Positions 27,151 through 36,710 of a stretch of DNA of 64,000 nt are shown piece after piece. Under the pieces are notes generated by a model. That model saw nothing but the letters and a program-made list of their open reading frames with translations. It searched no databases and was not told where the DNA came from. A program made the position numbers and the translations under genes. This DNA comes from Lacrimispora indolis DSM 755 (GTDB lineage Bacteria; Bacillota; Clostridia; Lachnospirales; Lachnospiraceae), in assembly GCF_000526995.1 (NCBI RefSeq), contig NZ_AZUI01000001.1, forward strand, positions 2,480,001 to 2,544,000, written 5' to 3'. The number at the start of each line of letters is the position of its first letter. Position 1 is the first letter of the stretch.

Positions 27151-28140
27151 ATGATGTTAACAAGAGAATATCTGATTCAAAATAAAGAAGCTGCGCTGGA
27201 TAAAGCAATCGGTTCACTCTGTGGCTTAGCGATCGGTGACTCCTTCGGTGATGCCGCAAGAAGCCCGGAAAACCAGAGAGATTACGGAATCACTACGGAC
27301 TTTAATAAAGGCTCTTCCTGGAGTACGGATGATACGGAATTTGCCCTTTTGACGGCAGAAACCATAATTGAGGCCGGTGGTGATTTTACTTCAGAAGATG
27401 TAGTAACGATGTGGTTAAGACATGTGGCAACAGAAGATGAGCTGAAACGCGGCGGTGTCAGCGAAGTGGAAGCATGCAATAATCTGCGGAGAGGCATGCG
27501 TCCGCCGGAATCAGGAAGATTCAATGCTTACTATTTAAGCGATGGAGCTGCTATGAGAAGCGGCCCAATCGGTATCCTATGTGCAGGTGATCCGGAAAGA
27601 GCGGCCAGACTGGCGGAAATTGATGCCAGCGTAAGCCATCATATGGATGGCGTCTGGGGAGCACAGGCCGTTGCCGTTGCAGTATCCCTGGCAATGGTGG
27701 ATGCTTCCATGGACGAAATATTAGACTCTGTTTTAAAAACAGCACCAAAAGGGTCCTGGTTCAGAGAAACATTATTACGAGCCTTTCAAATAGTAGATGA
27801 TGCAAACGGTGATATTGCAGATGCCTGGATGCCATTGCATTATGAATTATTCTCCACACACCGTTCTACGGTGGCCGAAGCGCTGCCGGAAGTATTTGGG
27901 TGCCTGAAATTAGAACATGGCAGTTTTAAGTCAGGCTTGATTCTCGCCGGCAATTTCGGGCGGGATGCAGATACCATTGGAGCTGTAGCCGGGGCTGTTC
28001 TTGGAGCAAAATACGGGGCAAAAGGCATACCGGAGAAGTGGCTGCAAAAAACCAGATATCCATCCGGAACCTGTTTGGGCTTTACAAAAGGAATTGACAT
28101 CTTTGACCGGGCAGCCAGATTGGCAGCCTTAATTAAATAA
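27151..28140 (+). CDS. ADP-ribosylglycohydrolase family protein
   Basis: The 329-residue protein has the DraG/ARH fold. SLCGLAIGDSFGDAARS is the N-terminal motif, SSWSTDDTEFALL carries the first Thr-Asp-Asp metal site (about residues 58-60), and GRDADTIGAVAGAVLGAKYG carries the Asp-x-Asp-Thr second site. The dinuclear magnesium centre therefore looks intact. Family members remove ADP-ribose from protein, or hydrolyse other glycosides. In a sugar-import operon a small-molecule glycoside is more likely than protein deADP-ribosylation; this is inference. The start is supported by AAGGA just upstream. Confidence 0.82.
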   Translation: MMLTREYLIQNKEAALDKAIGSLCGLAIGDSFGDAARSPENQRDYGITTDFNKGSSWSTDDTEFALLTAETIIEAGGDFTSEDVVTMWLRHVATEDELKRGGVSEVEACNNLRRGMRPPESGRFNAYYLSDGAAMRSGPIGILCAGDPERAARLAEIDASVSHHMDGVWGAQAVAVAVSLAMVDASMDEILDSVLKTAPKGSWFRETLLRAFQIVDDANGDIADAWMPLHYELFSTHRSTVAEALPEVFGCLKLEHGSFKSGLILAGNFGRDADTIGAVAGAVLGAKYGAKGIPEKWLQKTRYPSGTCLGFTKGIDIFDRAARLAALIK

Positions 28141-28202
28141 TATCCTATGGCCTGTCTGTCTGGTTGACGGACAGGTCATAGTTATCAAAGGAGAATGAGA
28201 AT

Positions 28203-30305
28203 ATGATACCTGATAAATATTTGGAAAAGGTATATTCCGGATTTTTGGGGATGAATATTGGTATTCGTTTAGGGGCTCCTGTAGAGCCAACCATATGGAC
28301 TTATGAGCGTATTTTAAATACATACGGTGAAATTACGGATTATGTAAAAGACTATAAAAATTTTGCCGCAGATGATGATGTGAATGGGCCGGTTTATTTT
28401 CTCCGGGCTTTATATGATGATGCAAAAGACGGTGATTTGAAACCCCAGGATGTTGCCAGGGCATGGCTGAATTATGCCCGTGAGGGTGTTGGCATGTTCT
28501 GGTGGGGCGGCTATGGCATCAGCACGGAGCATACGGCTTACTTAAATTTAAAGCATGGCATTCCTGCACCCCAATCCGGGTCCGTGAATCAAAATGGCCA
28601 ATTGCTTGCAGAACAGATCGGAGGCCAGATATTCATTGATACCTGGGGACTGGTGAATCCGTGCCGGCCGGACAAAGCAGCTGAGTTCGGGCAGAGTGCC
28701 GCCAGTGTGTCCCATGACGGAGAAGGAATATATGGCGCCCGTTTTTTCTGCGCATGCATTGCCCATGCGTTCCAATGCCAGGATATCCATGAAATTATCC
28801 AAGTCGGGCTGTCGCAGATCCCTGAACATAGCTTATATACAAAGGTTGTAAATGCAGTACTTGATTTTCACAAAGAAAATAATAATTGGCGTGATTGTTA
28901 TAACATGCTGGTACGTGATTGGGGGTATGATAAATACGGCGGTGTCTGCCATATAATACCTAACGCAGGAGTATGTGCCTTATCCATGGTATATGGGAAT
29001 GGAGACTTTGCAAAGACAGTTGAAATTGCCACCATGTGCGGCTGGGATACAGACTGTAATGCAGGCAATGCAGGAACCGTGCTGGGTGTTATGTGCGGGA
29101 TCGAAGGACTGCCGGAAAGGTATCGCAAGCCAATCAATGATGGCATTATTTTATCCGGAGTTTCCGGCTATTTGAATAATCTGGATGTACCTACTTACGC
29201 AAAGGAAGTTGCTCTGCTGGGGTACAGACTGGCCGGGGAAAAAGCCCCTGCCTCCCTTCTTAACAGTATAAAAGAAGGAGAAGTGCATTTTGATTTTGAA
29301 CTTCCGGGATCCACTCATAATATGAGGTTATCAGATTCATTTTATTGCACTGCAGGCCATTCCACTGATATAGCATACAAAGGAAACGGCTCCCTGAAAA
29401 TATTAATTGATCGTATGACACGGGGAAATCAGTGTAAGCTTTACTATAAACCTTTTTACCGCCGGGATGAATTTTCTGATGAGCGTTATATGCCGGTTTT
29501 TACACCTACGGCATATCCGGGCCAGACAGTATCCATGAAGCTTTATCTGGATCAATGGAACGGCTGGGAAACACTTGGGATAGCGCCTTATGTCCGTTCC
29601 ATGAGCGATAAGAAGGAGCATTTACAGGGATATGTTAAATCAGTACAGGGGGAATGGATTGACTTGACCTTTGTGATACCGGAGGCAGACGGGGATTTAA
29701 TTGATGAAGTCGGTATTGTAATTGAAGGTTATTCCATTGCAAAGGCCAAAACCCTGGGATTCTTATACTTAGATGAATTTTCTATTACAGGTAAAAGCAG
29801 GTACACTGTTAAAATCGCAAAGCAGCGAAATGAATTTGGTACAATTACCCCATTTTCTATGAATCATGGAGCCTGGGCAAAAGACGGAGAAGCGCTGTCT
29901 CTGATGAGGTGTGAACCATCTTTTGCTTATGCCGGTAATTATTTTTCAAAGGATGTAAGGCTGACGGTGCCGGTTACTCCGGTCAATGGGGAAAGCCACC
30001 TGTTACAAATCCGTGCTCAAGGTGTAATGCGTGGATATATTGCCGGATTTTCAGAAGAGGGAAAAGCTGCAATTTATAAAAATGATTTTGGTTTTAAGAA
30101 ACTGGTGGAAACTGATTTTGACTGGAAGCAAGGGACTGCTTATAAACTCACTCTGGAAGCAGCAGGTGATTGGATTGCCTTGTCCATAGATGATGAGAAG
30201 ATATTAGAAATAAAAGATGACAGCTTCCGGTACGGCATGTTTGGCTGTGGGTCCATTGGTATGGGGAGAACCTTATTCGGTGATTTTGAAATTATAGAGA
30301 TTTAG
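28203..30305 (+). CDS. ADP-ribosylglycohydrolase-fold protein with C-terminal beta-rich domain
   Basis: The 700-residue protein has an ARH domain over roughly residues 1-350 and an unrelated C-terminal part (about 360-700). That part is rich in beta strands, for example WNGWETLGIAPYV and GYIAGFSEEGKAAIYKND, like a carbohydrate-binding or laminin-G-type module. The metal motifs differ from the first ARH protein: ADDDVNGPVYFL instead of TDDT, and GWDTDCNAGNAGTVLG with Cys in place of Thr. No signal peptide is seen. AAAGGAGAA precedes the ATG. It probably cleaves or binds the glycoside imported by this operon. Confidence 0.78.
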   Translation: MIPDKYLEKVYSGFLGMNIGIRLGAPVEPTIWTYERILNTYGEITDYVKDYKNFAADDDVNGPVYFLRALYDDAKDGDLKPQDVARAWLNYAREGVGMFWWGGYGISTEHTAYLNLKHGIPAPQSGSVNQNGQLLAEQIGGQIFIDTWGLVNPCRPDKAAEFGQSAASVSHDGEGIYGARFFCACIAHAFQCQDIHEIIQVGLSQIPEHSLYTKVVNAVLDFHKENNNWRDCYNMLVRDWGYDKYGGVCHIIPNAGVCALSMVYGNGDFAKTVEIATMCGWDTDCNAGNAGTVLGVMCGIEGLPERYRKPINDGIILSGVSGYLNNLDVPTYAKEVALLGYRLAGEKAPASLLNSIKEGEVHFDFELPGSTHNMRLSDSFYCTAGHSTDIAYKGNGSLKILIDRMTRGNQCKLYYKPFYRRDEFSDERYMPVFTPTAYPGQTVSMKLYLDQWNGWETLGIAPYVRSMSDKKEHLQGYVKSVQGEWIDLTFVIPEADGDLIDEVGIVIEGYSIAKAKTLGFLYLDEFSITGKSRYTVKIAKQRNEFGTITPFSMNHGAWAKDGEALSLMRCEPSFAYAGNYFSKDVRLTVPVTPVNGESHLLQIRAQGVMRGYIAGFSEEGKAAIYKNDFGFKKLVETDFDWKQGTAYKLTLEAAGDWIALSIDDEKILEIKDDSFRYGMFGCGSIGMGRTLFGDFEIIEI

Positions 30306-30474
30306 CATATATTATCTTTGCTGTGAAACTCTGCCGATCCGTTCACAGGATAGGATATAGGTTCTGTATTGCAGGGAGAGGTCAAGGCAATTCGTTGACT
30401 TATCTATTAATTAAGGTATAATTAAAGTATTAGACCTTTTAAACGTAAAGTTAGAGATGAAGCGAGGTATCAAT

Positions 30475-31146
30475 ATGGGTTTTGCTCCAATTGAGAATGA
30501 AAGATTATCAGATAAAGTTGTACGGGTTATAATGGAACAGATAAAAGACGGAACTTTAAAACCTGGAGATAAATTACCAAATGAACTTGATTTGGCTGAT
30601 GAATTCTGCGTAAGCAGAGGAATTCTAAGAGAAGCCCTGACGATATTACAAGCAAGAAATTATATCTGTAGAAAGCCGAAAGAAGGTACATTTGTTAATC
30701 CGAATATTTTAGATATTATGAATGTTTCAGCAGGAATTACACTAAAAGAAGGTACTTACAGCGATTTAATTGAAATGCGCATTTGCTTAGAACAAAGAAC
30801 TGTGGAGAAAATTATTGAAACTGCATCTGATGAGGAGATTGCAGAATTATATGATCTGATTTCAGAAACAGACAAGAAAAAAGGAGCGCGTTCCATTGAT
30901 CACTATTTTCACTATCGTCTTGCAGAGCTTTCCCATAATGCGATGTTTATGAATTTTATTGATTCCTATTATGATATCATTGATGAGGTTGCTGCCCATA
31001 CTACTAAGAATGCAAACCGCAGACAGGAGATATATAAAGAACATCGTGACATTATTCAGGCGCTTAAGGAAAGAGATAAAGAAAAGGCAAAAGCAGCTGT
31101 GGTAGGCCATCTTAAAAATGTATTACAAAATATTAAAAACGGTTGA
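30475..31146 (+). CDS. GntR family regulator, FadR subfamily (FCD domain)
   Basis: The 223-residue protein has an N-terminal winged helix (LSDKVVRVIMEQIKDGTLKPGDKLP, LADEFCVSRGILREALTIL) and an all-helical FCD ligand domain. Its metal-type residues include the H in YFHYRLAE and TKNANRR..E.H..I. It probably represses the AtuA operon and is relieved by a catabolic intermediate acid. I prefer ATG 30475, with GAGG seven bases upstream, over ATG 30457. It lies 170 bases downstream of the second ARH gene, with its own likely promoter. A terminator follows. Confidence 0.88.
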   Translation: MGFAPIENERLSDKVVRVIMEQIKDGTLKPGDKLPNELDLADEFCVSRGILREALTILQARNYICRKPKEGTFVNPNILDIMNVSAGITLKEGTYSDLIEMRICLEQRTVEKIIETASDEEIAELYDLISETDKKKGARSIDHYFHYRLAELSHNAMFMNFIDSYYDIIDEVAAHTTKNANRRQEIYKEHRDIIQALKERDKEKAKAAVVGHLKNVLQNIKNG

Positions 31147-31196
31147 GAGCAGAGCTCTGTTGCATAAAGCTGACGGGAGTATCTCAAGGAATGTGT

Positions 31197-31250
31197 AACC
31201 CTCCAAGCTGATGTAAATTAGAATGACTCAGTTTGGAGGTGTTTTTATAA
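31197..31250 (+). terminator. Terminator after FadR-type regulator
   Basis: CCTCCAAGCTGA pairs with TCAGTTTGGAGG (ending near 31240) and is followed by TGTTTTTAT. Confidence 0.75.
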
Positions 31251-31313
31251 CGGTATGAAAAAATAGTTAAGCTGAAATAATGAAATAGTGATAAATTTGA
31301 AATGGGGTGTGCT

Positions 31314-33863
31314 ATGAATTTACACGATAAAGTAAGTACCGGTTTAAATGGTTTTGATCAGGTAATTGACCATCTTCGGCTTGGAGATAATGTAGTCTGG
31401 CAGGCGGATTCGGTCTCTGACTATAAGAAAATGGTTGATCATTTTGTTGTAAAGGCTAAGATGGATCATATGAGATTGGTTTACATCCGTTTTGCCAGCC
31501 ATGAACAGATACTGGCTGACAGCCAGGATATCAAGGTATATCGCATCGATGCCAGTAAAGGGTTTGAAAGTTTTACTACAGAAATATATAACCTGATTAA
31601 AAAAGAGGGTAAAAGGGTCTTGTATGTTTTTGATTGTCTGACTGATCTGCTAAAATACTGGCATTCGGATTTGATGATCGGCAATTTTTTTAAGGCCACC
31701 TGTCCATATCTATATGAATTGGATACGGTAGCATATTTCGCTATTATACGAAACTTTCATACCTACAGCACAATTGCAGGTATTCGTGAAACGACTCAGC
31801 TTTTACTTGATATATATCAGGTAAATAATAAAACATATATTCACCCCCTCAAGGTATGGCAGCGGTATTCGCCTACCATGTTTTTCCCTCATTTGATTCA
31901 AGGCCAGGAGGCTGTCTGTATCACGGCCAGCTCTGACGCTTCTGAGTTGTTTACTAACATTCAGCGGGGGGAAAACCGGCTAGATTATTGGAATGTCATT
32001 TTTAACAGAGCAAAAGAGGTGTTGAACGGTTCCCTTAAGCAGCAGGAAGAAACGAAGAAGCACTTAATGTATATGCTGATAGGCAGTGATTCCAGAATGT
32101 TTGAACTGTGTGACCGCTATTTTACCTTAAGAGATATTCTGATGATTGCATCCAGGGAAGTCGGCAGCGGTTTTATTGGCGGAAAAAGTGTGGGTATGCT
32201 TTTGGCCAGAAAGATTCTGGAGATTGAAGGAAAAAATCGTTTCACGCCATTCATGGAACCTCATGATTCCTTCTATATCGGGGCGGATGTTTTTTACACC
32301 TATATTGTACAAAACGGTTGGTGGAGACTTCGTGCAAAGCAAAAGACGAAGGAGGGATATTATAAGTATGCACCTGAACTGAGAGATAAGCTTTTTCACG
32401 GAAAGTTCCCTAAGGACATTCAGGAACAGTTTTTGCAGATGCTGGAATATTTCGGACAGTCTCCAATTATCATTCGTTCCAGCTCTCTGCTTGAGGATAA
32501 CTTTGGGAATGCATTTGCGGGAAAATATGAAAGTGTTTTCTGCGTGAATCAAGGAACTCCTGAGGACCGGTATGAAGCCTTTGAACAGGCCATTCGTACT
32601 GTTTATGCAAGCACAATGAATGAGGATGCACTTGATTACAGGATGAACAGGGGGCTTTTTGAACTGGACGAACAAATGGCTATATTGGTCCAGCGTGTTT
32701 CAGGCGATCAATATGGAGAATACTTTTTTCCCCATGTTGCCGGTGTGGGAAATTCTTCTAATCTTTATGTCTGGGATGAGAGCATTGATATGAATTCAGG
32801 GATGCTTCGTCTGGTATTTGGCCTTGGTACAAGGGCAGTTAACCGGACGGATGGTGATTATGTGAAGGTTGTATGTTTGGATAATCCTTTGCGAATTCCC
32901 CCCATGAATTATGAGGATCAGAATAAGTTCTCCCAGCATCGGTTGGATATTCTTTCTTTTAAAGATAATGATTTAGAAAGCATAGACCTGGATGAAATCC
33001 TTTCGCTGGATTTAAAAACAGATAAGAAGATGTTTATGAGCCCTGATTATGCAACAGAGTCCCGAATGCGTGAGCTGGGATATATGGATCGAAAGATTCC
33101 TCATATTTTAGATTTTAAGAAATTGTTCACGGATACAGAGATCGCCTCAGTATTGAAAGAAATTCTGGCATTATTGTCCCAAGCCTATGATTACCCTGTT
33201 GATATTGAATTTACAGCTAATCTAAAAAAAGACAATCTTTTCAAAATCAATCTTCTGCAATGCCGCCCATTGCAAACCAAAGGTTTAGGCAGCACAGTAA
33301 AAATACCGGAGCTGGCGGATCATAAGGATTGCTTTTTCTCCGGAAAAGGAAATTTTATGGGGGGAAGTGTACGCCTGCCCATTGATTTTATTGTGTTTAT
33401 TCCGGCGAACACATACTTAGAGCTGAACGAGCAGGGGAAATATGCTGTGGCCAGGCAGATCGGTTTGATCAACAAAGAAATGAAAGGGAAACATGTCATG
33501 CTGGCAGGTCCGGGCAGATGGGGAAGTACAACACCATCCTTAGGTGTACCGGTACATTTTACTGAATTGTGTAACATGACGGTCATTTGTGAGTACTCAT
33601 CGAGAAAAGCAGGATTTATGCCGGAGCTGTCCTATGGAAGTCATTTTTTTCAGGATATCGTTGAGGCAGGGATTTTTTATGTGGCCATTTTTGATGGATA
33701 CAAAGATGTAGTATTTAACCCTGACCGCATTCTTAAGGAGGAGAATCGGTTGGCTTCTTTATTACCCCAAAGCGAACAGTTTTCAGATGTAATTCATATT
33801 GCTGAAACCGCTGGCATGGAGATATATTCTGATGTTGTGACACAAAGGCTGTTATGCAGATAA
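31314..33863 (+). CDS. PEP/pyruvate-binding domain protein with RecA/KaiC-like N-terminus
   Basis: This is a large protein of about 849 residues. The first 240 resemble a KaiC/RecA-type ATPase core (TGLNGFDQVIDHLRLGDNVVWQ, then YVFDCLTDL as a Walker-B-like strand), but the P-loop is missing, since no GKS/T is present. From about residue 300 it carries a PEP synthase-type ATP-grasp domain: GSGFIGGKSVGMLLA, SPIIIRSSSLLEDNFGNAFAGKYES and DQYGEYFFPHVAGVGNSSN. There is no central phosphohistidine domain and no PEP-binding barrel. The function is unknown. The start could also be ATG 31302. Confidence 0.75.
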   Translation: MNLHDKVSTGLNGFDQVIDHLRLGDNVVWQADSVSDYKKMVDHFVVKAKMDHMRLVYIRFASHEQILADSQDIKVYRIDASKGFESFTTEIYNLIKKEGKRVLYVFDCLTDLLKYWHSDLMIGNFFKATCPYLYELDTVAYFAIIRNFHTYSTIAGIRETTQLLLDIYQVNNKTYIHPLKVWQRYSPTMFFPHLIQGQEAVCITASSDASELFTNIQRGENRLDYWNVIFNRAKEVLNGSLKQQEETKKHLMYMLIGSDSRMFELCDRYFTLRDILMIASREVGSGFIGGKSVGMLLARKILEIEGKNRFTPFMEPHDSFYIGADVFYTYIVQNGWWRLRAKQKTKEGYYKYAPELRDKLFHGKFPKDIQEQFLQMLEYFGQSPIIIRSSSLLEDNFGNAFAGKYESVFCVNQGTPEDRYEAFEQAIRTVYASTMNEDALDYRMNRGLFELDEQMAILVQRVSGDQYGEYFFPHVAGVGNSSNLYVWDESIDMNSGMLRLVFGLGTRAVNRTDGDYVKVVCLDNPLRIPPMNYEDQNKFSQHRLDILSFKDNDLESIDLDEILSLDLKTDKKMFMSPDYATESRMRELGYMDRKIPHILDFKKLFTDTEIASVLKEILALLSQAYDYPVDIEFTANLKKDNLFKINLLQCRPLQTKGLGSTVKIPELADHKDCFFSGKGNFMGGSVRLPIDFIVFIPANTYLELNEQGKYAVARQIGLINKEMKGKHVMLAGPGRWGSTTPSLGVPVHFTELCNMTVICEYSSRKAGFMPELSYGSHFFQDIVEAGIFYVAIFDGYKDVVFNPDRILKEENRLASLLPQSEQFSDVIHIAETAGMEIYSDVVTQRLLCR

Positions 33864-33971
33864 GGTCACGCCGGTTTTGAGGAAGTACAGGGTGTGAATC
33901 AGACATTAATGGATACAATTTGATAAAGTAGTTATAAGTCTATCCAAACTTAATATTAGGAAGGTGAATCC

Positions 33972-35255
33972 ATGGGACATATTACAAGTAAGGATGCCTA
34001 TAAGAATTTAGAAGAAAGAATCAATTGGTTTACACAAGGGGCCCCTCCGTCGGACAGCCTGTATAAAATTTTGCAGGTCCTTTATACGGAAAAGGAAGCC
34101 AAATGGGTCTCGCTATTGCCGGTTCGTCCATTTACTGCAAAAAAAGCAGCAAAAATCTGGAATACCAGTGAATGGAAAGCAGAAGCTTTTTTAGAACATC
34201 TTTGCGGGAAAGCGTTACTTGTGGATTCATTTTATGATGGGGTGCGTCAATTTGTAATGCCGCCGCCAATGGCAGGGTTTATTGAATTTGCATTGATGCG
34301 CACAAGAGGTGATATTGACCAGAAATTTTTAAGTGAATTGTATTATCAGTATATGAACGTAGAAGAAGATTTTGTTAAGGACTTATTCTTCGCAACAGAG
34401 ACGCACCTTGGACGAGTTTACGTGCAGGAGCCGGTTCTGACTAATGAAAATACAATTCATATTTTGGATTACGAAAGAGCGAGCCATATTATTGAGGAAG
34501 CGGTTCATATAGGCCTTGGAACTTGTTATTGCAGGCATAAGATGCTGCATGCCGGCCACCCATGTGAAATAAATGCCCCATTGGATGTTTGCCTCACCTT
34601 TGGTAATGTTGCCCGTTCTCTTGCAGAAAATGGACACCATGCGAGGTTAATTGATAAGAAAGAGGCAATGGATGTATTAGAACGTTCTTATGCTGCTAAT
34701 CTGGTGCAAATTGGAGAAAATGTTCGTGAAGCCCCGGCATTTATCTGCAATTGCTGCGGCTGCTGCTGTGAAGCACTGCAGGCAGCAAGAAAATTCAGCC
34801 CAATGCAGCCGGTGGCCACTACAAATTATATACCTGAGATTTCAAAGCAATGTGTAGGCTGTGGCAAATGCGAAAAGGTATGTCCGGTATTGGCAATTTC
34901 TATGAAAAACAACAGCGGGGGTAAGAGAACAGCTCAAGTGGATCATGAAGTATGTCTTGGTTGTGGAGTATGTGTGCGGAGTTGTCCTAAAGATGCCATT
35001 GAGTTAGTGCGAAGAGAGGTTCAAGTTATTACGCCGGTGAATAGTACCCATAGATTTGTACTGCAGGCAATCGAAAAGGGAACCCTCCAAAATCTCATAT
35101 TTGATAACCAGGCATTTGCCAATCATCGTGCGATGGCGGCAGTACTTGGAGTGATTCTTAAGCTGCCCCCTTTAAAGCAGGTAATGGCCAGCAAACAATT
35201 TAAATCCATATATTTAGATAAACTGCTGTCAAATAAAAGTGCCAAAAGGCCGTAA
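33972..35255 (+). CDS. 4Fe-4S binding protein
   Basis: The 427-residue soluble protein has two ferredoxin motifs near the C-terminus, CVGCGKCEKVCP and CLGCGVCVRSCP. Upstream lie a CNCCGCCCEAL cluster and a GTCYCRHKMLHAGHPC motif, giving several possible metal sites. The N-terminal third is helical. Related proteins accompany oxidoreductases in anaerobes, but its partner is not evident. AGGAAGGTGA lies before the ATG. It follows the PEP-binding-domain gene by about 110 bases without a clear terminator. Confidence 0.8.
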   Translation: MGHITSKDAYKNLEERINWFTQGAPPSDSLYKILQVLYTEKEAKWVSLLPVRPFTAKKAAKIWNTSEWKAEAFLEHLCGKALLVDSFYDGVRQFVMPPPMAGFIEFALMRTRGDIDQKFLSELYYQYMNVEEDFVKDLFFATETHLGRVYVQEPVLTNENTIHILDYERASHIIEEAVHIGLGTCYCRHKMLHAGHPCEINAPLDVCLTFGNVARSLAENGHHARLIDKKEAMDVLERSYAANLVQIGENVREAPAFICNCCGCCCEALQAARKFSPMQPVATTNYIPEISKQCVGCGKCEKVCPVLAISMKNNSGGKRTAQVDHEVCLGCGVCVRSCPKDAIELVRREVQVITPVNSTHRFVLQAIEKGTLQNLIFDNQAFANHRAMAAVLGVILKLPPLKQVMASKQFKSIYLDKLLSNKSAKRP

Positions 35256-35857
35256 TATGCACTGCAAGTCCATAGCCATGTTTTAATGTACAAAATAAGA
35301 AATTATAAAAAATTTATCAAAATATTAAACGGGGTGCAGAGGCAATCGGGCTTTTGCTCCTTTTTTGTTAGAGGAAAATGTAATTTATTCAGTGCGTTTG
35401 AATATTTGATATTATCAAGAGGCTGCAGCGTGATGTAAGCTCTGTAGAGAGTGGGGCAGTTTTAGACCTAGGCAATAATTTTCTCAAAGGTACAGACAAT
35501 AAAATGAAAATGGAAACCCGTACAATGTATGTCCTGTGTAAGTGTCTATTTCTTATGCCCAAAGTGATCCTTGGCCGGTTGTGTGTAAACCGGATGATTG
35601 AAAAAAAACTCAGAGCCTGGACAGGCGGGGCAAAGGAGACAGGAAAGAGACAGGTGGATTTTTATTATCAAATGAATCTGATCATGAATCCACTCCATCT
35701 TTCAGCAAAATTAAAATCATTAAAGAACAGGCTTAATATATTTGATTTTTAAATCAATTATATTAATATAAAAATTAATATAATTGATTTTAATATTGAC
35801 ATTTTTAATATATAGTTGTATATTATAGTCAAATAACACATCAGGATGGTGAAAATA
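35256..35857. other. Spacer with weak terminator, doubtful ORF and a promoter
   Basis: Near 35330-35370 a G-rich/C-rich pair ends in TTTTTTG and may terminate the Fe-S gene. An 82-codon ORF at 35504-35752 (KKLRAWTGGAKETGKRQVDF within it) has no ribosome site and no recognised family. The inverted repeat and promoter at its end are listed separately. Confidence 0.35.
35751..35824 (+). promoter_or_regulatory. 17-base inverted repeat plus promoter of DUF2089 operon
   Basis: AAATCAATTATATTAAT (35751-35767) and its exact complement (35774-35790) flank six bases, so it is either an operator or a hairpin. Immediately after it TTGACA (35796-35801), 17 bases, TATATT (35819-35824) form a near-consensus promoter. 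The next ATG is 34 bases downstream of the -10. Confidence 0.7.
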
Positions 35858-36247
35858 ATGAAATACAAAGCTCCGGGCAAATGCCCCGTATGCGGCGAAA
35901 AGCTTTCCATAACAAGGCTTGGCTGTCCCAAGTGCTCCACAATCATTGAAGGAGATTTCCAGCCTTGTGAATTCTGCCGCCTTCCGGAAGAAGATCTTGA
36001 GTTTGTCAAGGTGTTCATAAGATGCCGCGGTAATATCAAGGATGTTGAGAAAGAACTGGGCATCTCTTATCCCACGGTCCGGGGGAAACTGGATTCGGTC
36101 ATAAGAGGCCTTGGGTATGAAGTATCATCAAAAGAATCAATTAAGGAGAATGAAGATAAAGCAACCGCCAGGAATGAAATTCTTGACCAATTATCAAAAG
36201 GTAAAATCTCCCCAAAGGAAGCAACGGAACGAATTAAAAATCTATAA
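35858..36247 (+). CDS. DUF2089 domain protein (zinc ribbon plus helix-turn-helix-like)
   Basis: The 129-residue protein has two zinc ribbons (CPVCGEKL..CPKC and CEFC) followed by RGNIKDVEKELGISYPTVRGKLDSVI, a helix-turn-helix-like stretch. The C-terminal LSKGKISPKEATERIKNL resembles a SHOCT-like tail. The layout suggests a DNA-binding regulator controlling its own operon. ATG 35858 is preferred over ATG 35846 because AGGATGG sits before it. It is the first gene of a four-gene unit. Confidence 0.82.
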   Translation: MKYKAPGKCPVCGEKLSITRLGCPKCSTIIEGDFQPCEFCRLPEEDLEFVKVFIRCRGNIKDVEKELGISYPTVRGKLDSVIRGLGYEVSSKESIKENEDKATARNEILDQLSKGKISPKEATERIKNL

Positions 36248-36266
36248 TTAATAGGAGGGTCAGTCC

Positions 36267-36710
36267 ATGAGTGAACAACAAAGAATACTGGAAATGATAG
36301 AAAAAGGGCAGATTACCGCTGCCGAAGGTATGGAGCTTTTGGAAGCTCTGAATGTGACTAAGGGAACAGAATCAATCCAAAGGGTTGAAGCTGTAACTGC
36401 TGCAAGACGAAACTATAAGTTCCTTAAAGTAAAAGTAACGTCGGATGATAATTCCGTTAATGTTAACGTAAATATACCGTTACGTTTGCTGACTACGATC
36501 AGTGAAATTGCTGATAAGATGACTACTATGGTTCCTGCTGATGCCAGAAGAGAGATGGAAGCCAAGGGGATCAATATTTCCAGCATCGATTTTGCAAAGA
36601 TAATCGAGGAGATCATAAACGGTACCTTGGATGATCCGAATATCGTTGATGTGGAAGCCTGGGATGAAAGCCATAAAGCAATGGTAAAGGTGAAAGTGTA
36701 TGTCGATTAA
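36267..36710 (+). CDS. SHOCT-like domain protein
   Basis: The 147-residue soluble protein starts EQQRILEMIEKGQITAAEGMELLEAL, a SHOCT-like helical hairpin also seen at the end of the DUF2089 protein. A beta-alpha domain follows (VKVTSDDNSVNVNVNIPL ... VEAWDESHKAMVKVKVYVD). Its function is unknown; co-occurrence with DUF2089 and small membrane proteins suggests envelope sensing. AGGAGGGT precedes the ATG. The next gene overlaps its end by 11 bases. Confidence 0.75.
   Translation: MSEQQRILEMIEKGQITAAEGMELLEALNVTKGTESIQRVEAVTAARRNYKFLKVKVTSDDNSVNVNVNIPLRLLTTISEIADKMTTMVPADARREMEAKGINISSIDFAKIIEEIINGTLDDPNIVDVEAWDESHKAMVKVKVYVD

Noticed and set aside
32127..32675. Minus-strand ORF of 182 codons within the PEP-binding gene
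   Set aside because: It lies wholly inside a well-supported gene in the other strand and resembles no protein family.
35504..35752. 82-codon ORF between the Fe-S gene and the DUF2089 operon
   Set aside because: No ribosome site and no family. The composition is somewhat protein-like, so it is noted in the spacer entry and not called as a gene.
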